The notes: a model not told the origin generated them from the sequence alone. DNA of 64,000 bases from Streptomyces lydicus (GCF_000717345.1 NZ_JNZA01000004.1:124001-188000), one strand, 5' to 3'. Shown: positions 1 to 8,444, counted from the first letter of the stretch. Numbers and translations are program-made.

Positions 1-525
1 GCGCGCGGCGTGCACACACTGAACGTCGAGGAACTCGGGGCGGACCTGGGCGACGAGGTACGCCGGCTGACCTCCGGGCGCGGCGCGGACGCGGTCATCG
101 AGGCAGTGGGCATGGAAGCGCACGGTGCGCCGGTGACGAAGGTCGCCCAACAGGCCGTGGGACTGCTGCCGGACGCGCTCGCCGAGAAGCTCATGACGCG
201 GGCCGGAGTGGACCGCATGACGGCGTTCCACGCGGCCATCGACGCGGTGCGGCGGGGCGGGACGGTCTCCGTCGTCGGGGTCTACGGCGGTGCCATGGAC
301 CCGTTGCCGCTGCTGAAGATGTTCGACAAGCAGATCCAGCTGCGGATGGGCCAGGCCAACGTCCGGCGGTGGGTCGGCGACCTCCTGCCGCTGCTGACCG
401 ATGCGGACCCGCTGGGCGTGGAGGGCTTCGCCACCCACAAACTGCCGCTGGAGGACGGGCCACAGGCGTACAAGACCTTCCAGGCCAAGGAAGACGGCAT
501 GATCAAAACGCTGCTGACGCCCTGA
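1..525 (+). CDS. Zinc-dependent alcohol/formaldehyde dehydrogenase, C-terminal part (5' end outside window)
   Basis: The reading frame is open from base 1 and ends at the TGA at 523-525, so only about 174 C-terminal codons are visible. They match the second half of the medium-chain dehydrogenase/reductase family, glutathione-independent formaldehyde dehydrogenase-like branch. The end of the nucleotide-binding domain (GRGADAVIEAVG), the later strand (GGTVSVVGVYGG) and the tail with KMFDKQIQLRMGQANV are typical. The catalytic zinc site and GxGxxG lie upstream of the window, so the substrate cannot be judged. A strong hairpin at 581-624 follows. Confidence 0.85.
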   Translation, partial: ARGVHTLNVEELGADLGDEVRRLTSGRGADAVIEAVGMEAHGAPVTKVAQQAVGLLPDALAEKLMTRAGVDRMTAFHAAIDAVRRGGTVSVVGVYGGAMDPLPLLKMFDKQIQLRMGQANVRRWVGDLLPLLTDADPLGVEGFATHKLPLEDGPQAYKTFQAKEDGMIKTLLTP

Positions 526-580
526 CTGCTGCCCTGACCGGCGGCGCGGCGGTATGCGGTATCGGGCCCGCCGACGCGAC

Positions 581-624
581 GCCTCCCCCGATCGGTGCGG
601 CTTCGCGCCGCGATCGGGGGAGGC
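581..624. terminator. Bidirectional terminator hairpin between convergent genes
   Basis: Two perfect 14-base arms, GCCTCCCCCGATCG (581-594) and CGATCGGGGGAGGC (611-624), flank a 16-base G/C-rich loop. The hairpin sits between the dehydrogenase on the plus strand and the small gene on the minus strand. It has no T-tract, which is common for actinobacterial terminators. Confidence 0.8.
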
Positions 625-649
625 GGACCCTAGCCCGGCACGTACGGGT

Positions 650-676
650 TACGGCTACGGCTACGGCTACGGCTAC
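650..676. repeat. Hexanucleotide tandem repeat (TACGGC)x4.5
   Basis: Four and a half perfect copies of TACGGC run from 650 to 676. The last copies cover the stop codon (673-675) of the minus-strand small gene. It looks like a slippage-prone microsatellite at the 3' end of that gene. Confidence 0.8.
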
Positions 677-867
677 TGCGGGTCAATGCCCGTGTGCGCG
701 TCGGTGTCCCGTCCCCCGGCGGGCCGGCCGGAGCGGCCCCTCGGTCCGGTCTTGTGCATGCCCTTCTCGTCTTCCTTGGCGGCGCGCTGTTCCCCGCTGC
801 GGGTCTCGCTCTTGGTTTCGACCGCCGTGGGCACCTTGTCGGTCGACTTCTTCCGGTTCTTCGTCAC
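673..867 (-). CDS. Small hydrophilic protein of unknown function (64 aa)
   Basis: A GTG start at 867-865 is preceded by GGGAGC at a good ribosome-binding distance, and the frame ends at TAG 675-673. The 64-residue product is strongly charged and probably disordered. It is rich in Lys, Glu, Arg, Thr and Gly (TKNRKKSTDK..., EQRAAKEDEKGMHKTG...) and has no membrane segment or signal peptide. I do not recognise a family. Its reality rests on the Shine-Dalgarno site, the terminator beyond its 3' end and a composition unlike the arginine/alanine/proline strings of shadow frames. Confidence 0.55.
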   Translation of the reverse strand: MTKNRKKSTDKVPTAVETKSETRSGEQRAAKEDEKGMHKTGPRGRSGRPAGGRDTDAHTGIDPQ

Positions 868-1225
868 GTCTGCTCCCTTGCTCGCCTCACTGACGGGCGC
901 GGCGGCCGCGCCCGCTCCGGGGAGCGGCGAGCCACACGCCCCCGGGGTGGAGGGCAGGCCCGTACCGCGTCGGTCTGGTATCCCCTCCCTCCAGGCTGCG
1001 GGCCGTACGGCGTATCCGCACCTCAGCGCCCTCCCTCCCCGAGACGCGGGCCGCTCCGGTGGCGTCCCGGCCGGATCACCCGGAGGCTGGGGAAAGGACG
1101 TCCGCCACGAAGGGGCCCGCCCCCACGACGGGGCTCGCCGTGGGCAGGGAGTGCTACGCAACGGGGCTTCGGAGCTCCGGCCTCCCTCGGACCGAGACGC
1201 TCGGCTCAGCGGGCGGAGGTGCGGT
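868..1225. other. Intergenic region without a convincing gene
   Basis: This 358-base divergent spacer separates the small minus-strand gene from the methyltransferase operon. It must hold both promoters, but I see no clear -35/-10 pair. A short near-palindrome, CCGCTCC-GG-GGAGCGG at 912-927, is the only obvious structure. Confidence 0.5.
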
Positions 1226-1906
1226 ATGAGTGCAGCGACGGCCGCGCTCCCCCGGCCGCGGCCGCTGGTGACGCTGCCCGGTGTCTACTCGCCCCAGGAC
1301 GACACCTGGCTCCTGCTGCGCGCCCTGTACCGGGAGGACCTCGCCGCCGGCGCCGAGCTGCTCGACCTGGGCTCGGGCAGCGGGGCCCTCGCGGTACGGG
1401 CCGCCCGGCGCGGGGCCCGGGTCACCGCCGTCGACATCTCCTGGCAGGCGGTGCTCGCCACCCGGCTCAACGCCTGGCTCTCCGGCCAGCGCGTCACCGT
1501 ACGCCATGGCGACCTGACCGCGGCGGTGGCCGGCCGGTCGTTCGACCTGTTGCTGAGCAATCCGCCGTACGTGCCCGCGCCCGGTGCCCGCCGGCCCCGG
1601 GGGACGTCCCGTGCCTGGGACGCGGGACGGGACGGCCGGCTGCTCGTCGACCGTGTCTGCGACGCGGCGGCCGGTGCGCTGCGCCCCGGCGGGGTGCTGC
1701 TGATGGTCCACTCCGGGCTGTGCGGCCCCGAGGACACGCTGGAGCGGCTGTCCCGTACGGGCATGCGGGCCGCGGTCAGCGACCGCGCGCTCATCCCGTT
1801 CGGCCCGGTGCTGCGCTCCCGGCTGTCCTGGCTGCGCAGCCAGGGCCTGCTCGCGCAGGGCCAGGACAAAGAGGAACTGGTGATCATCCGTGCCGAGCAC
1901 CCCTGA
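1226..1906 (+). CDS. HemK2/MTQ2-like (PrmC-related) protein methyltransferase
   Basis: This is a 226-residue SAM-dependent methyltransferase. Motif I LDLGSGSG is at residues 46-53, the acidic motif II TAVD near 67-70, and the NPPY motif at 112-115. The NPPY motif marks amide/amino-group methylation of a planar substrate, as in PrmC/HemK glutamine methyltransferases. It lacks the N-terminal helical domain of true PrmC, so it resembles the short HemK2 branch. ATG 1226 is preceded by GGGCGGAGG. Its last 17 bases overlap the start of the CDGSH gene, so translation of the two is coupled. The target is unknown; a release factor or the partner proteins of the operon are possibilities. Confidence 0.85.
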   Translation: MSAATAALPRPRPLVTLPGVYSPQDDTWLLLRALYREDLAAGAELLDLGSGSGALAVRAARRGARVTAVDISWQAVLATRLNAWLSGQRVTVRHGDLTAAVAGRSFDLLLSNPPYVPAPGARRPRGTSRAWDAGRDGRLLVDRVCDAAAGALRPGGVLLMVHSGLCGPEDTLERLSRTGMRAAVSDRALIPFGPVLRSRLSWLRSQGLLAQGQDKEELVIIRAEHP

Positions 1907-2198
1907 GCGCCCACGGCGGATCACACTCACCCCCGACGGTCCACTGCTGGTGGAGGGACCGGTGGAGGTGATCGGCGCGGACGGCACGGTGGTCGTCTCC
2001 CGGCGGTTCGTCGTCGCGCTGTGCACCTGCCGGCGCAGCCGCAGCTATCCCTGGTGCGACACCAGCCACCGGCGGCGCTCGCCGCCGGGCGGGCGCGCCG
2101 CCGGCCCGGCCCGCTGCCCGGCGGCGGACCGCGCCCCGGAAGGAGAGGACGGCGGCGCGGAAGGAGAGGACGGCGGCGCGGAAGGAGAGGACCGATGA
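1890..2198 (+). CDS. CDGSH-type iron-sulphur domain protein
   Basis: A 102-residue protein starting at GTG 1890 inside the methyltransferase gene. It carries the 3Cys-1His [2Fe-2S] motif: Cys45, Cys47, Cys56 and His60 within CTC...SYPWCDTSH. The usual CDGSH Gly is replaced by Thr. Proteins of this fold (mitoNEET-like) transfer electrons or clusters. The C-terminal tail is a low-complexity repeat of EGEDGGA encoded by a 21-bp tandem repeat. The stop overlaps the next start (ATGA at 2195-2198), so this and the haem-oxygenase-like gene are translationally coupled. It is probably the electron or cluster donor of the operon. Confidence 0.88.
   Translation: MPSTPERPRRITLTPDGPLLVEGPVEVIGADGTVVVSRRFVVALCTCRRSRSYPWCDTSHRRRSPPGGRAAGPARCPAADRAPEGEDGGAEGEDGGAEGEDR
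2138..2192 (+). repeat. 21-bp tandem repeat carrying duplicated Shine-Dalgarno sequences
   Basis: Two full copies (2138-2158 and 2159-2179) and one partial copy (2180-2192) of a 21-base unit beginning GGAAGGAGAGGAC. Each unit contains AAGGAGAGGA, an excellent ribosome-binding sequence. The last one serves ATG 2195. The unit is in frame, so it adds seven residues (EGEDGGA) per copy to the CDGSH protein. Confidence 0.85.
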
Positions 2199-3214
2199 GC
2201 GCCCCCGCCGTCGCCGTCCGGCCCGCCGGTCCGCGGCTGCCGCGCGACCGCGGCCCGCTGTCCGGCGCCGTGCTCGCCCGCTTGCGTGACGCAACCGGCC
2301 CGCTGCCCACCGAGCAGGAGGCCGGTCGCGCCGATCCGTACGGGCCGGATCTCCAGCTCGCTCTCTACGTGCTGTACGAACTGCACTACCGGGGCTTCGC
2401 CGGGGTCCGCGACGACCACGAATGGGATCCGGCGCTGCTGTCCGTGCGGCGCGCGCTGGAGCAGCGGTTCCTCGGGGCACTGCGGACGGACGTCCCGGCG
2501 GCCGGCGCCGAGGAGGCGATGGCCGCGCTGCTGATCGAGCCGGCCGGCGACGACGGCAGCAGCGTCAGCCACTACCTGCAACGCGAGGGCCGGCTGTGGC
2601 AGCTGAGGGAGTACGCGGCGCTCCGCTCGCTCTACCACCTCAAGGAGGCCGATCCGCATGCCTGGGTCCTGCCGCGTCTGAGCGGCCGCGCCAAGGCCGG
2701 GATGGCGGCCATCGAATTCGACGAGTTCGGCGCCGGACGCGCGGAGGGCATCCACGCCCGGCTCTTCGCCGCCCTGATGACGGACCTGGGCCTGGACACC
2801 ACGTACGGCCGCTACGTCGACCCGGCACCCGCCGAAGCGCTCGCGACCGTCAACCTGATGTCGCTGCTGGGTCTGCACCGCTCCCTGCGCGGCGCGCTGA
2901 TCGGCCACTTCGCCACGGTCGAGGTGACCTCGTCGCCGGGTTCCAGGCGGCTTGCGGAGGCGATGCGCCGCACCGGCGCCGGCCCCGCGGCGGAGCACTT
3001 CTACGACGAACACGTCGAGGCGGACGCCGTCCACGAGCAGGTGGTGCGCCGCGAGGTGGTCGGCGGCCTGCTGGCCGACGAGCCGGAGCTGGAGCCCGAC
3101 GTCGCCTTCGGGATCGGCGCCACCGGACTGCTGGAGGACCGGCTCGCCACCCGTCTCCTCGGTGCGTGGCGCGCGGACCGCAGCGCACTCCGTTCCCCTT
3201 TGACCGAGACCTGA
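2195..3214 (+). CDS. Iron-containing redox enzyme, haem-oxygenase-like diiron fold
   Basis: A 339-residue protein matching the iron-containing redox enzyme family (haem-oxygenase-like metal-oxidase fold). Likely metal-ligand segments are YELHYRGF (61-68) with DDHEWDP (73-79), EFDEFG (174-179) with His187, and the helix HFYDEHVEADAVHE (268-281). Known members oxidise small amines, amino acids or fatty acids with O2 at a labile diiron site. It is the third gene of the coupled trio and probably receives electrons or clusters from the CDGSH protein. The substrate is not evident. The start ATG is chosen by the ATGA overlap and the Shine-Dalgarno unit just upstream. Confidence 0.85.
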   Translation: MSAPAVAVRPAGPRLPRDRGPLSGAVLARLRDATGPLPTEQEAGRADPYGPDLQLALYVLYELHYRGFAGVRDDHEWDPALLSVRRALEQRFLGALRTDVPAAGAEEAMAALLIEPAGDDGSSVSHYLQREGRLWQLREYAALRSLYHLKEADPHAWVLPRLSGRAKAGMAAIEFDEFGAGRAEGIHARLFAALMTDLGLDTTYGRYVDPAPAEALATVNLMSLLGLHRSLRGALIGHFATVEVTSSPGSRRLAEAMRRTGAGPAAEHFYDEHVEADAVHEQVVRREVVGGLLADEPELEPDVAFGIGATGLLEDRLATRLLGAWRADRSALRSPLTET

Positions 3215-3445
3215 CACCCGACCGACACCTGACGACGGCATCGTGCCGCCGCCGACCGCGCTGCCACAGCGCCGGGAGCCACACGCCGCCACCGGCCGCC
3301 GTACGACCGCTGGTTGAAGGGCCCGGAGATCGGTTAGTCATAGGCGCCGCAGGGACGGACATCGGACGTCGCGCCGCACAGAACGTGACACCTGCCCGGA
3401 TCACGAGGCCGTGGTGGCGCGCCGAGGCGTGAGGGAGCGCGGTGC

Positions 3446-5086
3446 ATGGTCTTCCGGAGGCGCACAGGACCCGGCCGCCGGCCCCGGCTGCCGGGGGCGG
3501 CGGACAAGGGCTTCACCTGGCTGGACGGACGGCTCCCGGCCTCCTCCGCGGGCAAACTGCTGCGCAAGGCGTTCCCGGACCACTGGGCGTTCCTGCTGGG
3601 TGAGCTGGCGCTCTACAGCCTCGTCGTGCTGGTGCTCACCGGGGTCGTCCTGACCCTGTTCTTCGACCCGGGGATGACCGAGAGCGCGTATCACGGCTCG
3701 TACGCACCGTTGCGCGGCACCCGGATGACCGCGGCGTACGCATCCACCCTCACCATCAGCTTCGACGTGCGCGGCGGGCTGCTCCTCCGGCAGATCCACC
3801 ACTGGGCGGCGCTCACCTTTCTCGCCTCCATCGGTGTGCACATGCTGCGCATCTTCTTCACCGGAGCGTTCCGCCGCCCGCGTGAGGGCAACTGGATGAT
3901 CGGCCTGACGCTCTTTCTGCTGGCCCTGCTGGAGGGCTTCTGCGGGTATTCGCTGCCGGACGACCTGCTGTCCGGAACGGGTCTGCGGACGGCGGCCACC
4001 ATCATGGGGTCGATTCCCGTGGTGGGGACCTATCTCTCCTTCTTCGCCTTCGGCGGCGAGTTCCCCGGGCAGGACATCATTCCGCGCCTGTACGTCCTGC
4101 ACATCCTGCTCGTGCCAGGAATCCTGATCGCGCTGGTCACCCTGCATCTCATTCTCGTCGTCCATCTCAAACACACCCAGTGGCGGGGCCCCGGCAGAGC
4201 GAACCGGAACGTCATCGGGCAGCCGATGTTTCCGCAGTGGCTCACCAAGTCCACCGGCCTCCTCATCATCCTGACCGCCGTCTTCGCCGTTCTCGGAGCG
4301 CTCGGCCAGGTCAACCCGGTGTGGAACTACGGCCCTTTCCAGGCCGACCAGGTGTCCACCGACGCGCAGCCCGACTGGTACGTGGGATTCCTCGAAGGCG
4401 CGCTGCGGCTGATGCCCCCTTGGGAGACGAACCTGTGGGGCCACACCGTCATGTGGAACGTCTTCCTGCCCGCCGTCGTCCTGCCGGGGGTGCTCTTCGC
4501 GGTGCTGTACGCGTACCCCTTCCTCGAAAGGTGGGTGACCCCGGACCGCGGTGAGATGCATCTGTGCGACCGGCCACGCGAAGCGCACACCCGCACCGGG
4601 CTCGGGGTGGCCGGCATCGCCTTTTACGCGGTGCTCCTGCTGGCCGGCGGAAACGACGTCATGGCCTTCGTCTTCGACCTGTCGCTCAACACCCTGACGT
4701 GGGTGCTGCGGGCGGCACTGGTGCTCGTCCCGCCGTTGGCCTTCCTCCTCACCAAATGGCTCTGCCTGGCCCTCCAGCACCGCGACCGGGAACGCCTGAC
4801 CGAGGGTGACGAAACCGGCTGGGTCCGGCAGTCCGCTTACGGTGATCTGTCCGAGGGCCACCAGGAGCTGCCGGCCGCCGAGCGCCACACCTTGCTCTCC
4901 CGGCGCACCCCGCGTCCCCTCGAACCGCCGCCCGGCGTGCCCGTCGCCTCCCTTTCCCGGCTCCGGCGCCTACGGCTGTCCGTCAGCCGCTGGTACTACC
5001 GCGACCAGGTGGAACTACCGGCTGCCGGCCCCCGGAAGGAAGAATTCGCCACGGCGTCGGAGCGCGCCGGGGCGGACGGCCCGTGA
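3446..5086 (+). CDS. qcrB: Cytochrome bc1 complex cytochrome b subunit
   Basis: A 546-residue membrane protein of normal actinobacterial QcrB length. Haem ligands are visible as histidines in RQIHHWAA (118/119), GVHMLRIF (132), VLHILLVPG (219) and TLHLILVVH (234). The quinol-site motif PDWY at 309-312 is the usual actinobacterial version of PEWY. It would transfer electrons from menaquinol in the cytoplasmic membrane. No qcrA (Rieske) or qcrC is next to it. Instead it converges on ctaF-ctaD with a 2-base gap, so it looks like an extra paralogue. ATG 3446 follows GAGGGAG. Confidence 0.93.
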   Translation: MVFRRRTGPGRRPRLPGAADKGFTWLDGRLPASSAGKLLRKAFPDHWAFLLGELALYSLVVLVLTGVVLTLFFDPGMTESAYHGSYAPLRGTRMTAAYASTLTISFDVRGGLLLRQIHHWAALTFLASIGVHMLRIFFTGAFRRPREGNWMIGLTLFLLALLEGFCGYSLPDDLLSGTGLRTAATIMGSIPVVGTYLSFFAFGGEFPGQDIIPRLYVLHILLVPGILIALVTLHLILVVHLKHTQWRGPGRANRNVIGQPMFPQWLTKSTGLLIILTAVFAVLGALGQVNPVWNYGPFQADQVSTDAQPDWYVGFLEGALRLMPPWETNLWGHTVMWNVFLPAVVLPGVLFAVLYAYPFLERWVTPDRGEMHLCDRPREAHTRTGLGVAGIAFYAVLLLAGGNDVMAFVFDLSLNTLTWVLRAALVLVPPLAFLLTKWLCLALQHRDRERLTEGDETGWVRQSAYGDLSEGHQELPAAERHTLLSRRTPRPLEPPPGVPVASLSRLRRLRLSVSRWYYRDQVELPAAGPRKEEFATASERAGADGP

Positions 5087-5088
5087 CG

Positions 5089-5481
5089 TCAGCTGTCGCG
5101 CTCCGCGTACTGGAACACGAAGCCGAAGACGCCACCGGCCACGAGGCCCACACCGATCAGGAAGAGCCACAGGCCGAAGATGACGCCCAGCGCCGCCACG
5201 GCATAGCCGGTCGCGGAGAGGACCGGGTAGACGCTGCGCGGCGGAAAGAAATCGACCGTGCCCGACCGCTGTCTGATCTCGGCGCTCTTGTGGTCCTCCG
5301 GCCGGCTGCCGTGCTTGCGCCGCTGGACGCCGAAGAAGAGGAAAAGCAGGACCGACATCAAAAAGGACACGATGAGCGCGGCGGTACCGGCCGGTTCGAG
5401 GTCCGACCACCAGGCATAGCCGGTCCCGGTGACGGCGAAGAACACCGCGACGCCGCCGAAGAGGAGCATCTCGATTCTCAT
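5089..5481 (-). CDS. ctaF: Cytochrome c oxidase subunit 4 (CtaF type)
   Basis: A 130-residue protein with four membrane helices (two N-terminal, two C-terminal) and a charged middle loop, the layout of the actinobacterial fourth subunit of aa3 oxidase. It begins MRIEMLLFGG and contains ATGYAVAALGVIFGLWLF. The start at 5481 lies 4 bases after the ctaD stop, so it is co-transcribed with ctaD. No ctaC or ctaE is adjacent. Confidence 0.85.
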   Translation of the reverse strand: MRIEMLLFGGVAVFFAVTGTGYAWWSDLEPAGTAALIVSFLMSVLLFLFFGVQRRKHGSRPEDHKSAEIRQRSGTVDFFPPRSVYPVLSATGYAVAALGVIFGLWLFLIGVGLVAGGVFGFVFQYAERDS

Positions 5482-5485
5482 GGCG

Positions 5486-7195
5486 TCACTCGGCCACGGT
5501 GTCGGGGGTGGGGGTGCCGTTCCGGCCGGGCCCGGCGCCGGGCGCCGGAACACCGGTCCCCACCTCCGGATGGTGCAGGTCAAAGGCGGGCGAGTCGGAG
5601 CGGACGCGCGGCATCGTATGGAAGTTGTGGCGCGGCGGCGGGCAGGAGGTCGCCCACTCCAGCGATCGGCCGAAACCCCAGGGGTCGTCCAGGCGCACCT
5701 TCGGCGCATGGCGGGTGGTGTGCCAGACGTTGTACAGGAACGGCAGCGTGGAGGCCCCCAGCAGAAAGGCGCTCACCGAGGAGACGGTGTTCAGGACGGT
5801 GAAGCCGTCCGCGGCGAGGTAGTCGGCGTAGCGCCGCGGCATGCCCATCTCGCCCAGCCAGTGCTGCACCAGGAACGTTCCCTGGAAGCCCAGGAACAGG
5901 GTCCAGAAATGAATCTTGCCCAGCCGCTCGTCGAGCATTTTCCCGGTCCATTTGGGCCACCAGAAGTAGAACCCGGCGAACATCGCGAAGACGACCGTGC
6001 CGAACAGTACGTAGTGCAGGTGGGCCACGATGAAGTAGCTGTCGGTCACGTGGAAGTCCAGCGGCGGGGACGCGATCAGCACACCGCTCAAGCCGCCGAG
6101 CAGAAAGGAGACGAGAAAGCCCACGCTCCACAGCATCGGCGTCTCGAACGACAGACTGCCGTGCCACATCGTCCCGATCCAGTTGAAGAACTTCACGCCG
6201 GTGGGCACCGCGATGAGGAAGGACAGTACGGAGAAGAACGGCAGCAGGACCGCCCCGGTGGCGAACATGTGGTGCGCCCACACCGAGGCCGACAGCATCG
6301 TGATGCCGATCGTGGCACCGACCATTCCGACATACCCGAACATCGGTTTACGGCTGAAGACCGGGATGATTTCGGAGACCACCCCGAAGAACGGCAGCGC
6401 CACGATATAGACCTCCGGGTGCCCGAAGAACCAGAACATGTGCTGCCAGAGGATTGCTCCGCCGTTCGCCGCGTCGAAGACATGCGCCCCGAATTTACGG
6501 TCCGCCTCCAGGACGAGCAGCGCGGCGGTGAGCACCGGAAAGGCCAGCAGGGCGAGGATGGAGGTGAACAGCACGTTCCAGGTGAAGATCGGCATGCGGA
6601 ACATCGTCATTCCCGGGGCGCGCAGGCAGACGATCGTCGCGACGAAGTTCACCGCGCCCAGAATGGTGCTCAGCCCGGCCACGACCAGCCCCATCGTCCA
6701 CAGGTCGCCGCCTGTCCCCGGTGAGAACACGGGCCCGTTGAGGGGGGCGTAGGCGAACCAGCCGAAGGACGCGGCGCCGCCCGGGACCAGGAAGCCGGAC
6801 ACCACCATGAGGCCGCCCAGCAGGAAGAGCCAGTAGGTGAAGGCGTTCAGCCGCGGGAAGGCGACGTCCGGGGAGCCGATCTGCAGCGGCATGACCGCAT
6901 TCGAGAATCCCGCGAACATCGGTGTCGCGAAGAGCAGCATCATGATGGTGCCGTGAATGGTGAAGAGCTGGTTGTACTGCTCGTTGGAGAACAGCTGGAG
7001 CCCGGGCCGGGCCAGCTCGGCCCGCATCAGCATGGCCAGCGTCCCGGCCAGCAGGAAAAAGCCGAAGGCGGTGACCATGTACAGGTTCCCGATCACCTTG
7101 TGATCGGTCGTGGTGAGCCATCCCAGAACGACCCGGCCGGGCCGGGACCGGTCCTTTTCCGGTGCTTGCCGTTCCGCCGCCGCAGTCTCTGCCAT
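5486..7195 (-). CDS. ctaD: Cytochrome c oxidase subunit I
   Basis: A 569-residue haem-copper oxidase catalytic subunit. The low-spin haem a ligand is His81 (HGTIMM), with His392/His394 in AHLHYVLFG. CuB ligands are His259 in GHPEVY and His308-His309 (WAHHMF); the Tyr of HPEVY is the cross-linked tyrosine. The protein reduces O2 and pumps protons as part of aa3 oxidase. It heads a two-gene unit with ctaF and converges on qcrB. This suggests an alternative or spare set of subunits for the bcc-aa3 supercomplex, using CtaC, CtaE, QcrA and QcrC encoded elsewhere. Confidence 0.95.
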   Translation of the reverse strand: MAETAAAERQAPEKDRSRPGRVVLGWLTTTDHKVIGNLYMVTAFGFFLLAGTLAMLMRAELARPGLQLFSNEQYNQLFTIHGTIMMLLFATPMFAGFSNAVMPLQIGSPDVAFPRLNAFTYWLFLLGGLMVVSGFLVPGGAASFGWFAYAPLNGPVFSPGTGGDLWTMGLVVAGLSTILGAVNFVATIVCLRAPGMTMFRMPIFTWNVLFTSILALLAFPVLTAALLVLEADRKFGAHVFDAANGGAILWQHMFWFFGHPEVYIVALPFFGVVSEIIPVFSRKPMFGYVGMVGATIGITMLSASVWAHHMFATGAVLLPFFSVLSFLIAVPTGVKFFNWIGTMWHGSLSFETPMLWSVGFLVSFLLGGLSGVLIASPPLDFHVTDSYFIVAHLHYVLFGTVVFAMFAGFYFWWPKWTGKMLDERLGKIHFWTLFLGFQGTFLVQHWLGEMGMPRRYADYLAADGFTVLNTVSSVSAFLLGASTLPFLYNVWHTTRHAPKVRLDDPWGFGRSLEWATSCPPPRHNFHTMPRVRSDSPAFDLHHPEVGTGVPAPGAGPGRNGTPTPDTVAE

Positions 7196-7475
7196 GCGAG
7201 CTCCGCTCTCTCCCTCTGCGCCGGATTCCCTCCCCGGCCATCATGGCCGTTCGCGGTCGCGCCCCGGGGTGTGCGCCGAGTGCCGTAGGAGTGAATTGCC
7301 AGGGGCCCGTGCGGCTTAGCCCGCTCCTCGGCCGTCGGCCCGCCCGTACGTCCTGTTGGGCCACCCGGCTGAATTCGGGCCGCGCGCGTTTCGGCTTCAG
7401 CGGGTTGACGACGTGACCGGCCGTGGGGGCACGACGATACCCCTGGCAACACAGGACAAATCGGCAAGGAGCATC

Positions 7476-7883
7476 GTGAGAAGCGTTGTGCGGGCGGGAA
7501 GTGTCATCGGGGCGTGCGGCCTCGTTCTGTTGAGCTCCGGAATCGCCCGGGCTCAGATCATTCCGGAACTGCTTTCCAGCACGGTGGGTACCGATCTCCT
7601 CGGTCTCACCCGCACGTCGAACGGCGTGTCCTGCCACAACCGGCTGGGCAATATCTACTTCAAGCAACCGGGATTCGGGGAGCCGAGTCGCCCGTGCGTG
7701 AACGGCTCGGTCAACAGCGGTAACAGCCAGGACGCCGGGAACGCCTTCATTCACGGCCACCCGAACCGCAGCGGCAACCTCTCCGCGCACAACGGCAGCG
7801 GCAACAGCGGCAACTTCGTCGGGGGTGCCTCGCAGGGCAGCAACAACAGCATCCAGCGCGGTGTGGGAGGTCGCCACCACTGA
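7476..7883 (+). CDS. Secreted NSGN-repeat protein, copy 1 (unknown function)
   Basis: GTG 7476 follows AAGGAG. The 135-residue product has a Sec signal peptide (hydrophobic SVIGACGLVLLSSGIARA, cleavage near residue 26). Two cysteines (Cys53, Cys74) are followed at once by CVNGSVNSGN and then Asn/Gly/Ser-rich repeats (NSGN, NRSGN, NGSGNSGN). The cysteine pair and CxNGxVNSGN segment recur in the convergent gene at 7991-8278. The length and Asn/Gly richness recall small cell-surface proteins of aerial hyphae, but no chaplin or rodlin domain is present. I do not recognise the family. Confidence 0.75.
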   Translation: MRSVVRAGSVIGACGLVLLSSGIARAQIIPELLSSTVGTDLLGLTRTSNGVSCHNRLGNIYFKQPGFGEPSRPCVNGSVNSGNSQDAGNAFIHGHPNRSGNLSAHNGSGNSGNFVGGASQGSNNSIQRGVGGRHH

Positions 7884-7901
7884 TACCGCCACGGCGCGGT
7901 C

Positions 7902-7935
7902 CCAGCCGGCCCCGGTGCGTGAGGGGGCCGGCTGG
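7902..7935. terminator. Bidirectional terminator between the convergent NSGN genes
   Basis: Perfect 12-base arms, CCAGCCGGCCCC (7902-7913) and GGGGCCGGCTGG (7924-7935), with a 10-base loop. The hairpin lies between the two convergent stop codons. Confidence 0.8.
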
Positions 7936-7990
7936 TCCGTTGCGGGGCAGCCGGAACACGGGGCGGAGCGGCGGGGGGACGCCGCCCGCC

Positions 7991-8278
7991 TCAGCTTCCG
8001 CTGGTGGTCGCGTTGCCGCTGTTGGTGTTGTTGCCGGACAGGTAGACGTTCTGCGCGTTCCGGACGTTCCCGCTGTTCACGGGCCCGTTGGCACAGATCG
8101 CCGCCCTGCGCGTGCAGCGGAACGAGGCATTGAAGTCGGCCCAGGTGTCGCTGTTGAACACCCCGTCGTCCGAGCCGAACGGGTTCTCGTCCGCCTGGGC
8201 GGGTGACGCCCCGCCAAGGGCCAGCAGCAGGCCGCATGCTCCGGCTATCACCATGTCGACACGTGCCATCTTCTTCAC
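7991..8278 (-). CDS. Secreted NSGN-repeat protein, copy 2 (unknown function)
   Basis: GTG 8278 is preceded by AGGAG. The 95-residue product has a signal peptide ending near ASPAQA (residue 29). The mature part holds Cys55 and Cys62, then CANGPVNSGN and NAQNVYLSGNNTNSGN. This aligns with DAGNAFIHGHPNRSGN of copy 1, so the two are diverged paralogues. It is shorter because copy 1 has a longer loop between the cysteines and extra C-terminal repeats. A structural or adhesive role outside the cell is possible but not shown. Confidence 0.75.
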   Translation of the reverse strand: MKKMARVDMVIAGACGLLLALGGASPAQADENPFGSDDGVFNSDTWADFNASFRCTRRAAICANGPVNSGNVRNAQNVYLSGNNTNSGNATTSGS

Positions 8279-8444
8279 TGTGTGCTCCTGCGCTCGCGGT
8301 TGCCCCCCGCGGTCGTACTGCCGGGCATGCCGGCTTCCACGATGCATGAGCAACGGCCGGCCCGCGCGTTCAGTGCTCCAACGCCGGGCGTGCGGCCGCC
8401 AGATGGCCGATGGGCCGAAGGGTGTTACGGGCCCTGGTGACGGG

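Noticed and set aside
3401..4888. A 495-codon open frame antisense to qcrB
   Set aside because: Its composition is that of a shadow frame, and the plus strand carries a complete QcrB with all haem ligands.
5087..5088. A terminator between qcrB and ctaF
   Set aside because: The convergent stop codons are two bases apart and I see no hairpin there. Termination must occur inside the opposite gene.
7476..8278. Assignment of the NSGN proteins as chaplins or rodlins
   Set aside because: The chaplin hydrophobic repeat and rodlin sequence features are missing; only small size, secretion and Asn/Gly content are shared.
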